Positions 20,951 to 33,400 of a stretch of DNA of 64,000 nucleotides are shown here, piece by piece (the stretch's first letter is position 1; every line of letters starts with the position of its first letter). The notes beneath the pieces were generated by a model that did not search any database, was not told the DNA's origin, and worked only from the letters and a program-made list of their open reading frames with translations. This stretch comes from Laccaria trichodermophora (lineage: Eukaryota > Basidiomycota > Agaricomycetes > Agaricales > Hydnangiaceae). The stretch covers positions 1-64,000 of the forward strand of contig JACTVC010000013.1 in the NCBI GenBank assembly GCA_018417955.1. The letters run 5' to 3'. Both the position numbers and the translations under genes were made by a program.

Positions 20951-22380
20951 AATTACAGCCATGTGCGGGACATAGGGTGTAAATAGGGTGGGCCCTTTTT
21001 TTTGTTTGGTCCAAACAAACAAGTTGATAGCTGGTTGATAGTTGTTCACTTTCCGCCTCAAACTTTAATCCTAAAAAGGGAAATCACCTTATTTTTAGAA
21101 ACGTGCCAGCCTCAGCAATCCTGTCGAAGTCCTGTGGCTCGGCATTGGGTTTATTGGAATACAAGCTATTATGTTTCCTTGCAGCGTGTCTGAACAAAAG
21201 AGAAGAGGGACAACATTTTCACGCAGGACTTATATTGCAGCTACTGTAGACATGATGTACAGTAACAGGATGTATCTTTAATAACAATACAAGGGCCGTC
21301 GACGCCGCCTTGGAACATTGATCTTGGAAGCTGATGGAGAATGCACCTGCAGTTGTGCATTCGACTGCTTTACCAAATCTCACCCTTCCCTTCAGCGTTC
21401 TAAGAGCCGCTTCCCTTCGCTCGACGCTTCTCAGGCTCACCGCTTGCAACCCACCGCTAAGGCGAAACGTCGCTCGTGCTCCGCCGTCCTTCCAAGTGCT
21501 TCATTCTATAAAGTTGCATGGTAGGGCGGGCTAATGTTCCCATATTGAAGGTGGCAGGTTCTTGTTGGGAGGAGCAAGTATGTCAGTTCACTGTATAATT
21601 GCCTCTGGGCCTGAAAGAATGCTTGTTAGTAACAGTAATGTATATAGGAAAGACAGAAAATACCTTTATGAGGGGAATTGTACATGGATGAGGCTGGCAA
21701 GCTCCTGTAGTCGTTGTCGAGTCGGAACCTTGGCAGGCCACAGCTGGGTTTGTTTGGTTTCTTGCTAAAAATAGGCAACTTCTCATTTTGGGATTAGAGT
21801 TTGGGGCAGAAACTCAAAAGTGCTGGTTGATAGAGCTCTGTAGTATTTTCAATGTAGCATGCTCAAATGGCATCCGTTTGTCTTAAGAATAGCTTTGTTT
21901 GACACATATTTTGATTCTGCATCTAGAAATGCAAGATCATCTATCAAAGTGTGAAAGTGCGACTCTTTTGTTGTTGCAACAACCTTCTGCAGTGTCTTGG
22001 AAGAAGGGGATTATCCATTTCTTCAATCTTTTTTTTCTCAATAATTTCGACCTTCAGCTTGCCAGTAAAATTGTTTCTGTACAGAATAGTGCAGAATTGA
22101 ATTAGTAGAATTTAGTACAAGTGTCAAGTAGGCTGTGGCTATGTGTTCACAATGCGCCTCTCTAATAAAAACTGTATTATATTATATATCAATAAAACCA
22201 CAAAGGGAGCATTTCAAATGAATTGTATGTAGGGGGGATGAGAAACAATGGATCCAGGGACTCATCAAGTACAAAGTTTCTGATGCGACTGGGAAAGATG
22301 ATTGTGCTGGATCAAGTGGGAGAGCTATTTGGAGCTGGTAAGTGATATCCAGAATATGGGGATGATGAAATACTGTTTTG
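20951..22380. other. Repeat-compartment sequence without a supported gene
   Basis: Short ORFs only. A CpG-richer island at about 21290-21520 is open on the minus strand (ERREAALRTLKGRVRFGK), but without a recognisable domain. The rest is AT-rich non-coding sequence. Confidence 0.35.
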
Positions 22381-22382
22381 AG

Positions 22383-23890
22383 TCATGTTGAAATTAGAGG
22401 GAGACTGCAAGTGCTACATTGGGGTTGATTCAAACATGAAGGGATTGGTTGGGCAGTGCAATACCAAAGAGCAAGCAGGGCTGGGGTTACCAGAGAAAAT
22501 GTCATTGAAACCCTCATGATAATTGGCTTTGAGATCTTCACTATCAGAAAACTCTGGTACCTGCATGGATTGTGATGGGCCAGCAATAGGACATTGAGGG
22601 TTGCCACACCATTCACACCTGGTTTGGCTTTGATTCATTTGATGCCTCTTGCTGACTGGAGTTCCTTTTTTCTTGCATGAAGTCCTTTTGCACATGCTGC
22701 CACCTCATTTATTTGGTTGGTAATGTCATCAAGCTTGTTGATGGCATTGTTTCAAGCTTCTAGCTTCCATGTGCAGGCATCTCGGCACTTTTGATTCATG
22801 CAGTTATGTTTGGGCTGGGTGTTATGATGGTTTGAAAGAATGCAGTCCTTCTCCATTTGCTCTTGCTTAGCCTTGATGTCAAGGTCAAGCTCATAGGCTC
22901 TAAAAATGTGTTAAATAGTTTCACTTCTTGAATGTAAGATCCCTGTACTTTTGGATAGCTTCCAATATCTTCAAGTTTGTTCCTGTGTGTTTATTTGTAT
23001 ATGGATGGGCTCTCTCATTGAGATTGGTGTTGGCTGGTGTAAGATACCAATCTTCTTTGGAAATCTTACTCATGAACAATTAAGAGATGGTATAAATCAA
23101 GGACTTTGTTTTTTGTCAACCATCCAATCTGAATAAAAAAGATCTTCAGTTTTATGTCATAAAGAATTGAGCTGTCAAGACATGCCTTGTACTTTCTTGT
23201 GTTCAGAATTTTTGCACCACTTGATGAATTCATCAACTTCTTCATGGGTCTCAAGGAATGGAAACCTGCAGATATGATTCATAACTTCATCAGAACAGGA
23301 TTTCACAAGATCCTCAAATTTTCTGTTATGAAATCTAATCAGTGAGGATTCAAGTAATGAGCAGGTATCTGTACTGAGCAAGGTGGACCCAACATGTCTG
23401 AATAATGTGTTGTACAATTATTTGAGGATCCTGCTCAATAATCAGGTGTTCTTCATGTTTCTGAACTTGGTTGAGGAGATCATCTCCATGTGCATCCACT
23501 TGTGGCTTACAACCATCAACAAGAATTGTGTGAAGTCCAGTCCCATCAATAAATCTAAAATGAACAAACTTTCCTGTCACTTTTTTGACAGTATCCCATA
23601 GTCCAGACCACATTTGTAGAAATGCCACCCAAGTCTCATGAGTGCAATAAATGTGTGCCACAGTGACTCCTAATGCAAAAATCTGAATGTGAGGACCTAG
23701 TATGACCTGTTGTAAACAAATTAAACTTACTCATGTTTAGCTGCTTATCCCAAATGACAACTTCCCATTTTTTCCACTTCCCATACACCTGCTTATATGT
23801 GTTAGTGTGTAGGGTTGAATCAGCTGTGTGGATCAATGCAGCAAGGGAGGGAAGCATGGTAATAATCTTATCAACTTCATCCTGTGACAC
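22383..23890 (-). pseudogene. Decayed transposon-type protein, unassigned
   Basis: Successive minus-strand ORFs in different frames read as one broken protein. The order is about 23890-23720 (IITMLPSLAALIHTADSTLHTNTYKQVYGKWKKW with stops nearby), 23661-23350 (WSGLWDTVKKVTGK, then FVHFRFIDGTGLHTILVDG), 23417-23175 (EVDEFIKWCKNSEHKKV) and a Cys-rich end at about 22640-22590 (CEWCGNPQC). The pattern of a VTG, F.F.DG.G and hydrophobic-D block looks like a TE-borne protein family that I have seen as hypothetical in agaricomycetes. I cannot name the superfamily, and no catalytic triad was identified. Several stops and frame changes make it non-functional. Confidence 0.4.
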
Positions 23891-23929
23891 CCATAGCTGT
23901 AAGACTGCAGGGCATTCAGTAGATACCCA

Positions 23930-24180
23930 ATGGAAGGATAGTAGTTTACATAGTCAATTGCCCAATGGACCATGGGACTACCCCAATGGGCCCAAAATCA
24001 TAGTTGGCTCTATTTGGCCATAGTTTGGCCCAATGTCTGTGAGACATTAAGCCAGCATTGTTGGGGCCAAGATAACAAAACTATGAGAAGCATAATTGGG
24101 CCCAATATTCCAAGGCTATTAATTAGGCTATACTGCATTGTTGGGCCCAATGCTCAGTGTAACAAATGCCAAATCTGGCG
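23930..24180. repeat. TTGGGCCCAAT palindromic cluster
   Basis: The words CCCAATGG, TGGGCCCAA and CATTGGGCCCAAT-like repeats occur at least eight times in 250 bp in both orientations. Such clusters resemble the subterminal repeats of DNA transposons seen elsewhere in this window, but no terminal inverted repeat or target duplication could be fixed. Confidence 0.5.
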
Positions 24181-24479
24181 GAACCATAACCCTAACCCTG
24201 GCAATCCCTGTCTAGCTGCAATCCGGTCTGATGACATTGGCTCTGGCACAAAATGGGATACACATTGCAAATATTGTTGGTAGCACACAGGCAGGCCATA
24301 AATCAATATTTCCATATTGGCCTGAAATCCTGTTCATTGCTTGAATTCATTTTGGGTAATAGATAATAGCCAGACATGTGACAGCCACCCTGGATGCATG
24401 GATAGCATGAGGCTTGCTGTATAAAGGACACTTGCTTTGCATTTAAAGGTCAATACCTCCTGGAATATTGTGTTGACTC

Positions 24480-24905
24480 TTGGAGACTATGTGGACTCAA
24501 TACATGTTAAATCCAAAGATTTTATAGGCTGGTAGTGCCAAAGTACTCCTGGAAATATTGTGATTTTGTCAGCTGGTAGTGCTGAAATACCTCTGGAAAT
24601 ATTGTGTTGCCTCCCAAAGACTATGTGCACTCATTAGATATTAAAACTGAACATTTTGTTGGCTCGTAGTGCCAAAGTACCTCTGGGAATATTGTGTTAC
24701 CTGGCAAGGACTATGTGCACTCAATAGATATTAAAACCAAAGATTTCGTTGGCTTGTAGTGCCAAAATACCTCAGGAAATATTGTGTTGCTTCTCAGAGA
24801 ATATGTGCACTCAACACATGTTAAAACTGAAGATTTTGTTGGCTCGTAGTGCTGAAGTACCTCCAGGAATATTGTGTTGCCTCCCAAACACTATGTGCAC
24901 TCAAT
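24480..24905 (+). repeat. 90-bp tandem repeat, about 4.5 units
   Basis: The word gtagtgc recurs at 24576, 24666, 24756 and 24846, exactly 90 bp apart, with a truncated extra unit starting at 24532. Each unit holds CTGGAAATATTGTG-like, CTATGTGCACTCA and ATTAAAAC words. It is non-coding, with divergence of roughly 10-15 percent between units by eye. Confidence 0.9.
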
Positions 24906-25635
24906 CCTATATAATAATTGGAAGTGGTGTTTTGATCTTTCTCACAGAGACAAACCCTGAGGACAAACCCTGAAGACAAACCTTATGTAACCACAATCAA
25001 TGTGCCATTGGAGGGAGACAAGGGGGAGATACAGTACTTGCATGATACATCACCACATCCATGAACTGGCAGCCTTGCATTTACCATTACTTCTCCTTGC
25101 TGTGTACAATGTGAGAGAGTGCTAGGACTTGTGGGTTAGGACCATCTCTACCTCTTGCTTGTGTTGCCTTTTCCACATGTGCTTCTTAGATATCAGGCTT
25201 TCATTGACTCAGCTTGAGGTTAGATTTCAATCCTTTCTGTCTTGCTCATAAGTATAAGTCATAGTTTCAGAAAGAGTATGAAGTGACTTGAAAGTCAACA
25301 TCATGCACTATGTAAACATTCTACAAAGTTCTGACCAGTGACCCTGATGCCACACATTTCATGATGGTGGGTTTGCTAAAGCTTACCCTTGCCTTGAACA
25401 CCCCCAGAACCTCCCTATCCCAATGTATTTTCTCAGCTTCTGAATCTACCTTTTGCTTTCTGACACTGAATGTTTTTTGTAGGTCTGCCCATAATTCCAC
25501 CCCCCAGCAGCAACACCAAAAAACCTACACAGTGCTTTGTGATTTGAACATTGCTGAGGATGGAAGCCCCTGCTGCCACCAAATTCCCAATCCCAGATCA
25601 GAGACACCCACACCATTGACAGTATTAGTCGAAAG

Positions 25636-25770
25636 TAGTGCTTGGAAGTCCAGTCTCAAGACTGAAAAAAGACTGAGACTGGGCTGAACCAAGACTGCCC
25701 AAGACTGGAAATTCTGAGGACCACACAACTGCGGTCCAGTCTTCAGTCTCTCATGTTTTCAGAAATTAAT
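25636..25770 (+). mobile_element. Fragment of the AGTGCTTGG-TIR element family
   Basis: The sequence from AGTGCTTGGAAGTCCAGTC at about 25636 through the GACTG-rich array to CAGTCTCTCA matches the left end of the element at 34883-35876. No right end was found here, so it is a fragment or a solo terminus. The subterminal words AGACTG and CAGTC are repeated in both orientations. Confidence 0.65.
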
Positions 25771-25833
25771 GTTCGTTTCAGGGTTGTGAGTGTTTCTTAT
25801 CACTAACTTTTGTTTTTGACACTGAATTTAGCT

Positions 25834-26451
25834 CTGGTAGGAAGTCACTGGCATCGATTTTGAGAAAAAGGTGGTGATCCTAGACGATGGGAAAGATACC
25901 ATACTCTTTGATAAGTTAATTTTGGCTACGGGCAGAACTCCTTGATGACTTCCCATTGAAGGGGCCGAGCTGGAGAATGTCTATACCTTCAGAGGAATTT
26001 CAGATTTGAAAAAAGTGGATGCTGGTAAGAGAGGTCATATTCATTACCTCATTTGAATTGATCATATTTTTCTTCAAGCTGCCAAGGAAGGAAAGCGATT
26101 GGTGGTCATCAGGAGTGCTTTTATTAGTATGGAGCTAGTTGTTGCTGTTGCAAAGAAGAAACTTGCGTTTATCGACGTCATTGGAAGGGGAGAGTTCCCC
26201 TATGAAACTATTCTTGGCAAGGAAATTGGGGCTGGTTTAAAACAGGTTAGTTCTACTGATTTCTTTCATGCGTTTCACTGATACACTTGCAAATACACAG
26301 TATCATGAATCCCAGGGAGTAAAATTTCACATGTCAGCTAATGTGGAGAAAATCATCCCATGTTAGGATAATCCCAAGCTTGCTGCAACTATTGTGGTTA
26401 ATGGGGAGTCCATTCCTGCAGACTTCATTATTATGGGTGTTGGGGTTTCTC
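25834..26451 (+). pseudogene. AIF-like FAD/NAD oxidoreductase fragment with spliceosomal introns
   Basis: Three exons remain: 25834-26023 (VVILDDGKDTILFDKLILATG, then IEGAELENVYTFR), 26080-26246 (KRLVVIRSAFISMELVVAVA, VIGRGEFPYETILGKEIG) and 26301-26451 (SANVEKIIPC, IPADFIIMGVGVSPA). The introns have GTAAGA and GTTAGT donors and CAAG and ACACAG acceptors. The order fits the FAD/NAD-binding part of apoptosis-inducing-factor-like or rubredoxin-reductase-like enzymes. Disabling changes are two consecutive TGA codons after GRTP (parsimoniously CGA CGA) and a TAG after IIPC. The fragment begins without an N-terminal FAD motif and stops exactly where a TIR-element end (CAATACTTTACC) begins. Confidence 0.75.
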
Positions 26452-26890
26452 CAGCGATGCAATACTTTACCCTCCCCAGGTTATTCCATGTGGAATCCAT
26501 GGAATGGGGGGTGGACTGCAGAAATTCCAGATGGATTCCATGGAAGGGGGGATGGATTCCATACTTTTTTCAGATGGATTTCATGCTTTTTCCACATGGA
26601 TTCCATACTTTATTCGAGGTCTTTACACTCCCCACTATTTTCCATGTGGATTCCAACCTCATTCCATGGACTCCATATGGAATGGACCATTCCATAGACA
26701 TTCCATGTAGTGGTCCATGCGGATTCCATGGAATTTCCAATAAATTTATGTTGCAAATCCATGTACTATTCCATAAGGATTCCATGGAACAGTTCACATG
26801 GACTCCATGGAACACCATCATACCATCAGAATACATATAAATAGTTGTATTTATAGTGTTCTTACTAATTTAAATAAAAAGAAATATTTG

Positions 26891-26961
26891 CCCAAGAGAA
26901 GAATTGAACCCTCGACATCTTCAACTTTACGAGTGCTGAAGCCAACTGAGCCACGAAGGCA
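26891..26961 (-). other. tRNA-like module in modular TIR element copy 1
   Basis: Read on the minus strand, this 71-bp stretch has an A-box TGGCTCAGTTGG, which fits the tRNA consensus at every position, and a B-box GGTTCAATTC, which differs from GGTTCGAATC-type sequences by a CpG-to-CpA change. Spacing is tRNA-like. The acceptor and T stems pair poorly, so it is not called as a functional tRNA. Confidence 0.6.
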
Positions 26962-27244
26962 TACTATATATGGCAAACTAAAGGTATTTATATACCGCTT
27001 TTCATCACGTGGCGTCTCAAACGTGACAGCTGTGGCTGACGCGTTGCCACATCCTTTCTTCCTTTCACCACCACCACCACCATCCACCCCTCCACGACGG
27101 CCTGCGACATCGACAACAACGACAATGCTGAGGACAACAACAACAACAACGACACTGACGATGACGATGACAACGCGACACGAATGGACACGACACCGAG
27201 CGAGAACCTGCTCACCCACAAACAACGTACGCCACCGCAAACGA

Positions 27245-28916
27245 TGATACGGATGAAACCATTTCACCCGTATAAAATTCGATTTTAATGATTTTACCGC
27301 TAAAGGTCATCTCTAATAAATACACTACGTACAATTGCAATGATACAAAGAGTCAATGCGCATACCCGGCGCAGTTGATTAAAAATGCAAATGCGTGGAA
27401 TCTGAAAATAGGACGAAGGCCTTGGAACTGGCAGCAGTACGCGTCGTGACATTATACTTGGATCCTATCTAAGATTCACCTACCATGAAATAGAGCACAA
27501 AGAGGTTCTAGAGTAAACACCCAACGCAGGGAGAAGAATTGCATTACTACTAAAGGGTTTAGAAACACATAATGGATTTATTGTGAAAAACTCGTGTTTA
27601 TACAAGAAATACAGAAAAGACGACTTAGACGCCTAAACGGCATGTCTGAAATATTGAGAAGACTAAATTACGCCTAAACCGTAAACGTACGGAGACTTAG
27701 CGTGGCTCACGGCCATTCAGAAAGTCATGTACAGCAGTTCCCGCGTACGCATCAAAGACTGATGCGTCTGAACGTCACAAGTACAAACATAAGAAAAGAC
27801 ACATTCTATTATATGAAATATAATAAGAACCCCCTGACATAAGAAAGACATTTGAAAACATCTTCGGAGTGTCTCCCGACCTCCGTAATGAAAAGACGAG
27901 CCAAGACAAGGCATTTTAATTAAAAACTCGGAAACGACGGAAGACCGAAGACTATTGGTAAACGCGTACGCGTGCGCATCAATGCATCAGGAAACGTTAA
28001 TCATTTTGTGATGTCATCTGTCAAACCGGTAAACTGGGCCATAGAAAGAAACACGCGAGATCATGCCAAGCTAAGAATAGCTACGTCGGCTAACTCCACG
28101 TACGCATCAAACACTGATGCGTTTGAAAATGAAAGACACGACACTACAAAAATCTGTAGTGTTCACAGAGATAGACTACAAAATATACCACACGTTCATT
28201 AAAATTCATATTTGTAATTCGGACCGAAGTATCCCGCATTAAAACACATGTAAAACGTAGATAGGGGATCCTGGAGTATATAAGGAGCGCGCTAGCAGGT
28301 CAAAAGGCAAGCAATTGTCCCCCGTTGACCAGCTAGTTGCACTCCAAGTAGAGACTTAGGAGGTGGACAGTTGTAATCAATTAAAAGGAGATTTCTTCGT
28401 GGTCAGATAAGTACAGTGTGAACGAAGCCAGCGTGCTTGGGAGTCAACTTACTTGGAGACTTTGAATAAGAGGTTTTAAGGACACAGTATCATTTTAGAC
28501 GAGACAGCGTACTCGTACACTTGGTTTTGGAGCGTAGTGACATAATAAATACTCACGGGAGTCATAAAAGTCAATTAAAGTCGTGTTTTGTGTTAATAAA
28601 AGAAACTGTGATTAAAGAACTTTGCATTTAAGAAACCAAGCTCCCAGAAAGATATACTTTGTTCTATTGAACTATTCTAAACCACACCTTATAATAAAAA
28701 CCCAATTTTGAACGAAAACTCTTGAGACTTAAACCTAAGAAAACAAAAGTGGTATTTCTTAATACCAAAGGCCCTCGAACTCTTGCACCGAGATTGTGAT
28801 AGTGTGTGTGTGTGTGTGTGAGTGAGTGTTAGGTGTTTAGGGTTTTTCCCCGACGCGCTTGATCCTTGTTTACGTGTTTTCGCACTTTCACGTTCATCCC
28901 CGTGCAAAGCGTATCA
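27245..28916 (+). mobile_element. Solo LTR, 1.67 kb, TGATACG...CGTATCA
   Basis: The ends are TGATACG and CGTATCA, flanked by the direct repeat ACGA at 27241-27244 and 28917-28920. A promoter-like TATATAAGG lies at 28276-28284. A second copy in reverse orientation is at 31741-33398. Neither copy has internal coding sequence next to it, so each is a solo LTR left by recombination between LTRs or a non-coding LTR-like element. Confidence 0.75.
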
Positions 28917-29705
28917 ACGACCCCCACCCACGAGTGCCCACAAACACCCACGACGCGACAACCAACGAGCCCGCCGACCCACGAACGACGCTCACTGCCC
29001 CGCATGACCCCGAATACGCCAACAAACGAGCCCCCACCGCCCACCAACGACGTCCCCCGCCCACGAAACAACATCCACCAACCACGAAAAACGGACACCG
29101 CCCACGAAACGATGTCCGCCACCCACGAAAAACGGACACCGCCCCCGAAATGACGTCTGCCACCCACGAAAAACGACACCGCCCACGAAACGACGTCCGC
29201 TGCCCACGAAAAATGGACACCGCCCACGACGACAACATCCACCACCCACGAAACAAGTCCACCGCCCCCGAAACCGTCCACCGCCCACAACGACAACGCC
29301 CTGTGCCCACTGAACAGGACGACAACGACCCGAAACCACCCACAAACGACGCCCAAGCGCCCACAAGTGACAAGCGCCCACGTACGGCGAGTACCCACTG
29401 ACGACGCCCACCCCGAATGACGAGTGCCCAGGACATGGTGCCCACGAGCGAAGACGTGCATGAATGGACTGGGCATAGGTAAGCTCCTGATCCCTTCATC
29501 ATCCCCTTCCCTCATTGCCCCCCATTGCCCCCTCCCTCCATCAGTCCCCCTACCCCTTCATCAGCTCCCCCTCCCTCACCCCTTCTTCAAACTCCATTTC
29601 CACCACTCCCTCATTACTCACTCTCCACCACACCCTCTCCCACACCTTCCCCCCCCATCACTCCCCCTTCCCTTCATTACTCCTTCACCACTCCCCCTCC
29701 ATTTG
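28917..29705. repeat. CCACGAAACGAC-rich block followed by pyrimidine tract
   Basis: From 28917 to about 29460 the plus strand is built from words such as CCCACGAAA, ACGACGTCC, CGACAACG and ACCGCCCACGA. Overlapping ORFs exist on both strands but are pure low complexity. From about 29490 to 29705 it is almost all C and T (CTCCCCCTCCCTCA-type). The same two-part design recurs at 55300-56095 and 58140-59060. Confidence 0.8.
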
Positions 29706-30172
29706 ATATTGAAGGTAGTCAAATAAATGTATGTATGTAATCTATGTAGGTACTTCTACTGTAAACACCCAATTTATAAATCATTTATTCATCTAATATG
29801 TTCCATATGGATTCCATGGATTCCATGGAATAGTATACAGAACTCATAGTCAAAGTCTTTATCTCATCATAGTTGATACATCATTCCATATGGACTCCAT
29901 GGAAGAGTACACAGAATCCATAGTAAAACTGTTATTATTCCATATGGATTCCATGGAATCCATATGGACCACTCCATGTGGAATCCATGATCATTCCATA
30001 CCATTCCATATAGATTCCATGGTCAAATTCCCCATTTTTTCACAGTTTACACACCATTCCATATGGAATCCATGGAATCCACCCCTTCCATATGGATTCC
30101 ATATGGAAACCATCGGGGAGTGGTAAGTACACCAAGAGGATAGTCACAATGATGATGGTACAGATCTTCAAC

Positions 30173-30491
30173 TGTGATACAGGATTGGAAGGGAATGCCC
30201 AGAGGCCATAGTCAAACAGTGGTATATAGCTAGATTTGGATATCTTACATAATTAATTGATCTTTTGTCTTGAACCACCACCTTGTCAGCAGTCTTGCCA
30301 TCCTCTTGCACTACATGTAGTGCTTTGTAAATCTGTACTTCCTATATTATGCATAATCATGTTGGGCCAGCTGAGTATCTTGTAACTGCTCATTGCTCAC
30401 TTATGGGTGTTGATCCCAGATCCACCCATTCTTGCCTCCTCCTTCCCTCTTAGCTTCAGCTATGTGAGAAGTTCAGAGTGAACGCTTCACA
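30173..30491 (+). mobile_element. Solo LTR, 319 bp, with TCAAC target duplication
   Basis: The sequence runs from TGTGATACAGG to CGCTTCACA and is flanked by TCAAC at 30168-30172 and 30492-30496. An equal-length copy in the opposite orientation is at 53210-53528, and a truncated copy is at 37494-37773. A 5-bp duplication with TG...CA ends marks LTR integration. Confidence 0.88.
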
Positions 30492-30496
30492 TCAAC

Positions 30497-33400
30497 CTTC
30501 GATTCCAGTGGATTCCAGTGATTCCAGTGCATTATTGCTTATTACTTATTATTATTAATTATGAATACTACAAAAAAGCAAAAATAGACTATGCAATAAA
30601 CAAGCCAGACTTGTAATTTTATTGATCAAACACAAATGTGAATAGAAGGGTAATGATTTATATATTAGTATAGGCAAGTGATAGCTGCAATAAGGATTCA
30701 TGGTTTTGTTCAGTCTGGGGGTGAAGTCATGTGACTTACTTCAGGGTGTGCCAAATCATCATGTCTCCTGTTTGTGGCATTGTCACACTTCTGTGACCAT
30801 CCCTTTCCCTCCACCACCACCACCCATTCCCTCTCAATGCCCCTCACTGCCCATTCAATGCCAACGCCGCCCATGCCAACAATGCCCACACCCATGCCCA
30901 CGACACCCACGCCAATGACACTCACACCAATGCAGAACAATGGGCCAAGGACAAGGACAACAGTATGCCACTGATGCAAAGACAACCCCAACAGATGACA
31001 ACCCACACACAACAACAACAACCCACATGCAACAACAACAACCCACACATGATGATGACAAATGAGCACCCACGAAAAACGATGAGCTCTGAGAGCGCCC
31101 ACCTCCACCACACCCAAAAATGACACCCAATGGACAACAACACCCAACAGACAATGATGACATGACATGTCAACGATGCACGCCAATGAGGATGACAGCA
31201 ACATGGCAAGGACAACGACATGTGAGAATGATGACACAACATGATGATGTGTCAATGGCAATGCGAGCAGAGGGTGATGAGGACTTGGCACCACCAATCC
31301 CTCCCCCTCTATCAGTCCATTCCCTTCACCCTCTATCAGTCCATCCTCTTCCCCCTCCATTACTCACCATTCATTGCCCCCTCCCTTCCTCCCATCCCTC
31401 CATTCCTCCCTCCCCCCCTTCATTCCTCCATTCCCCTCTCACCCCTTTCTTCCTCTCACCCCTTCTTCCCCTCCCCCCTCCCTTCCTCCCTCCCCCTCCC
31501 TTCCTCCCCAGTATAGACCAGAAGTGAAAACAAAAATATCTTCTTACAAAATATTGCTCTGGATTTTCTTTTCTGGCTTTTTGCTGCTGAACCAATTCTG
31601 GCCACTTTCAAATTCAAGATTTTTATAACTATGGTATTTATTTCTATTTACTCAGATTACTGGATCCTTCTGTCACACAGGACACTCTCTTCTACCCACC
31701 ATGACCATTGACAATTGGTCATGAAGACCCACCACCACGATGATATGCTTTGCACTGGGATGGTTGTGAAAGTGTGAAAACACGCAAACAAGGATCAAGT
31801 GCGTCAGGGGAAGACCCTAACACCTAACACTCACTCACACACACAATCACAGTCTCGGTGCAAGAGTTTGAGGGCCTTTGGTATTAAGAAATACCTCTTT
31901 TGTCTTCTTAGATTAAGTCTCAAGAGTTTTTGTAATAAAACAGGGTTTTATTATGGGGTGTGGTATTAGAATAGTTCAATAGAACAAAGTTATGTCTTTC
32001 TGGGATCCTGGTTTCTCAAATGCAAAGTTTTTGAATCACAGTTTCTTTAATTGACATGAAACACGAATTTATCAGACTTTTATAACTCCCTTGAGCTTTT
32101 ATTATGTCACTACGCTCCAAAACAAATTGTATGAGTACACTGCCATGTCTAAATGATACTGTGCTTAAAAAAAACCTCTTATTCAAGTCTCCAAGTAAGT
32201 TGACTCCCAAGCACACTGGCTTCGTTCACACTGTACTTTTCTGACCACAAAGAAAACTCCTTTAATTGATTACAACTGTCCACCTCCTAAGTCTCTACTT
32301 GGAGTGCAACTAGCTGGTCAACGGGGGATGATTTCCTCCTGTTTGACCTGCCAGCATGCCCTTTTTATACTTCAAAATCCCTATCTACGCTTTTACATGT
32401 GTTTTTCTATGGTTTTATATCGGCCTGAATTACAAATGGCTTTTAATGAACATATGGTATATGTTGTAGTGTTTCTCTGGTGGTACACTACAGTTTTGTA
32501 GTGTTGCGTCTTTCATTTTCAAGCGCATCAATATTTGATGTGTGTGCAGAGTTTAGCCAGTGTGCTATTCTTAGCTTGGTGTGATTCCATGTGTTTCTTT
32601 TCTATGGCCCGGTGTACTGGTTTGACAGATGGCATCAATAATGATTAATGTTTCCTGATGCATTGATGCGCATGCATATGCGTTGCCATTAGCCTTTGGT
32701 CTCCCATTATTTCTGGGTTTTTAATTAAAATGCCTCGTCTTGGCTCGTCTGTTCATTATGGAGGTTGGAAGACACTCCGAGAATGTTTTCAAATGTCTCT
32801 GGGATGGATTACATAATGTATCTCCAGGTGTGCACTTCATGCGTATTGGACGTTGTGACGCATCACTCTTTGATGCGTACACGGAATTGTTGTACTGGAC
32901 ACTTTACATGGCTGCAAGCCATGCTTGGTCTTTGTACATATACTATCTGCTCATAGTATAGTCTTTCTAGTAGTAGAACATTATTTCATAATGCCCACAT
33001 GTAGTTTATCCTTCAAAAGTCTTGGTAGTCTTACCACAAGATAAAAGACCGAGTTTTTCCATATAAAATCCATTACTTGTTTCTAAACCCTTGGTAGTAA
33101 TGCAATCTTGTCCCTGTGTTGGGTGGTTTACTCTAGAGCCTCTTTGTACTCTGTTTCATGGTGGGTGAATCTTAGATAGGCTCCAAGTATAATGTTACGG
33201 CGCATACTGCTGCCAGCTCCGAGGCCTTTGTCCTATGTTCAGACTCGATGCATGTGCACTTTTAGTCTACTAAACCAGGTATGTTCAAAGACTCTCTATC
33301 ATTGCAAACTGTACATAGTGTAGTTACAGAGAAGACCTTTTAATGGTAAAATCGCGAAAATCGGATTTTATATGGTTGAATATGTTTCACCCGTATCAAC

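Larger units (their letters stand above)
26452..30130. mobile_element. Modular TIR element, copy 1 (interrupted by a 1.67-kb LTR)
   Basis: The left end CAATACTTTACCCTCCCC at 26452 is followed by a dense array of GGATTCCATGG and TCCATGTGGAATCC words to about 26830. Next come a tRNA-like module (26891-26961), a CACC/CGACAACGAC block (27060-27240) into which the LTR at 27245-28916 is inserted, the CGAC-rich block resuming to 29460, and a pyrimidine tract (29490-29705). An AT spacer and a second ATTCCATATGG array (29800-30110) lead to a right end GGGGAGTGGTAAGTAC near 30130. No matching target duplication was found, so the two ends may derive from different insertions. Confidence 0.6.

Noticed and set aside
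26891..26961. Functional tRNA gene
   Set aside because: The A- and B-box words are good, but the acceptor and T stems do not pair well and the segment is embedded in a repeated transposon module.
28829..29515. Several 130-230 codon ORFs on both strands
   Set aside because: They are low-complexity translations of the CCACGAAACGAC block in all frames, with no start context, domain or conservation between copies.
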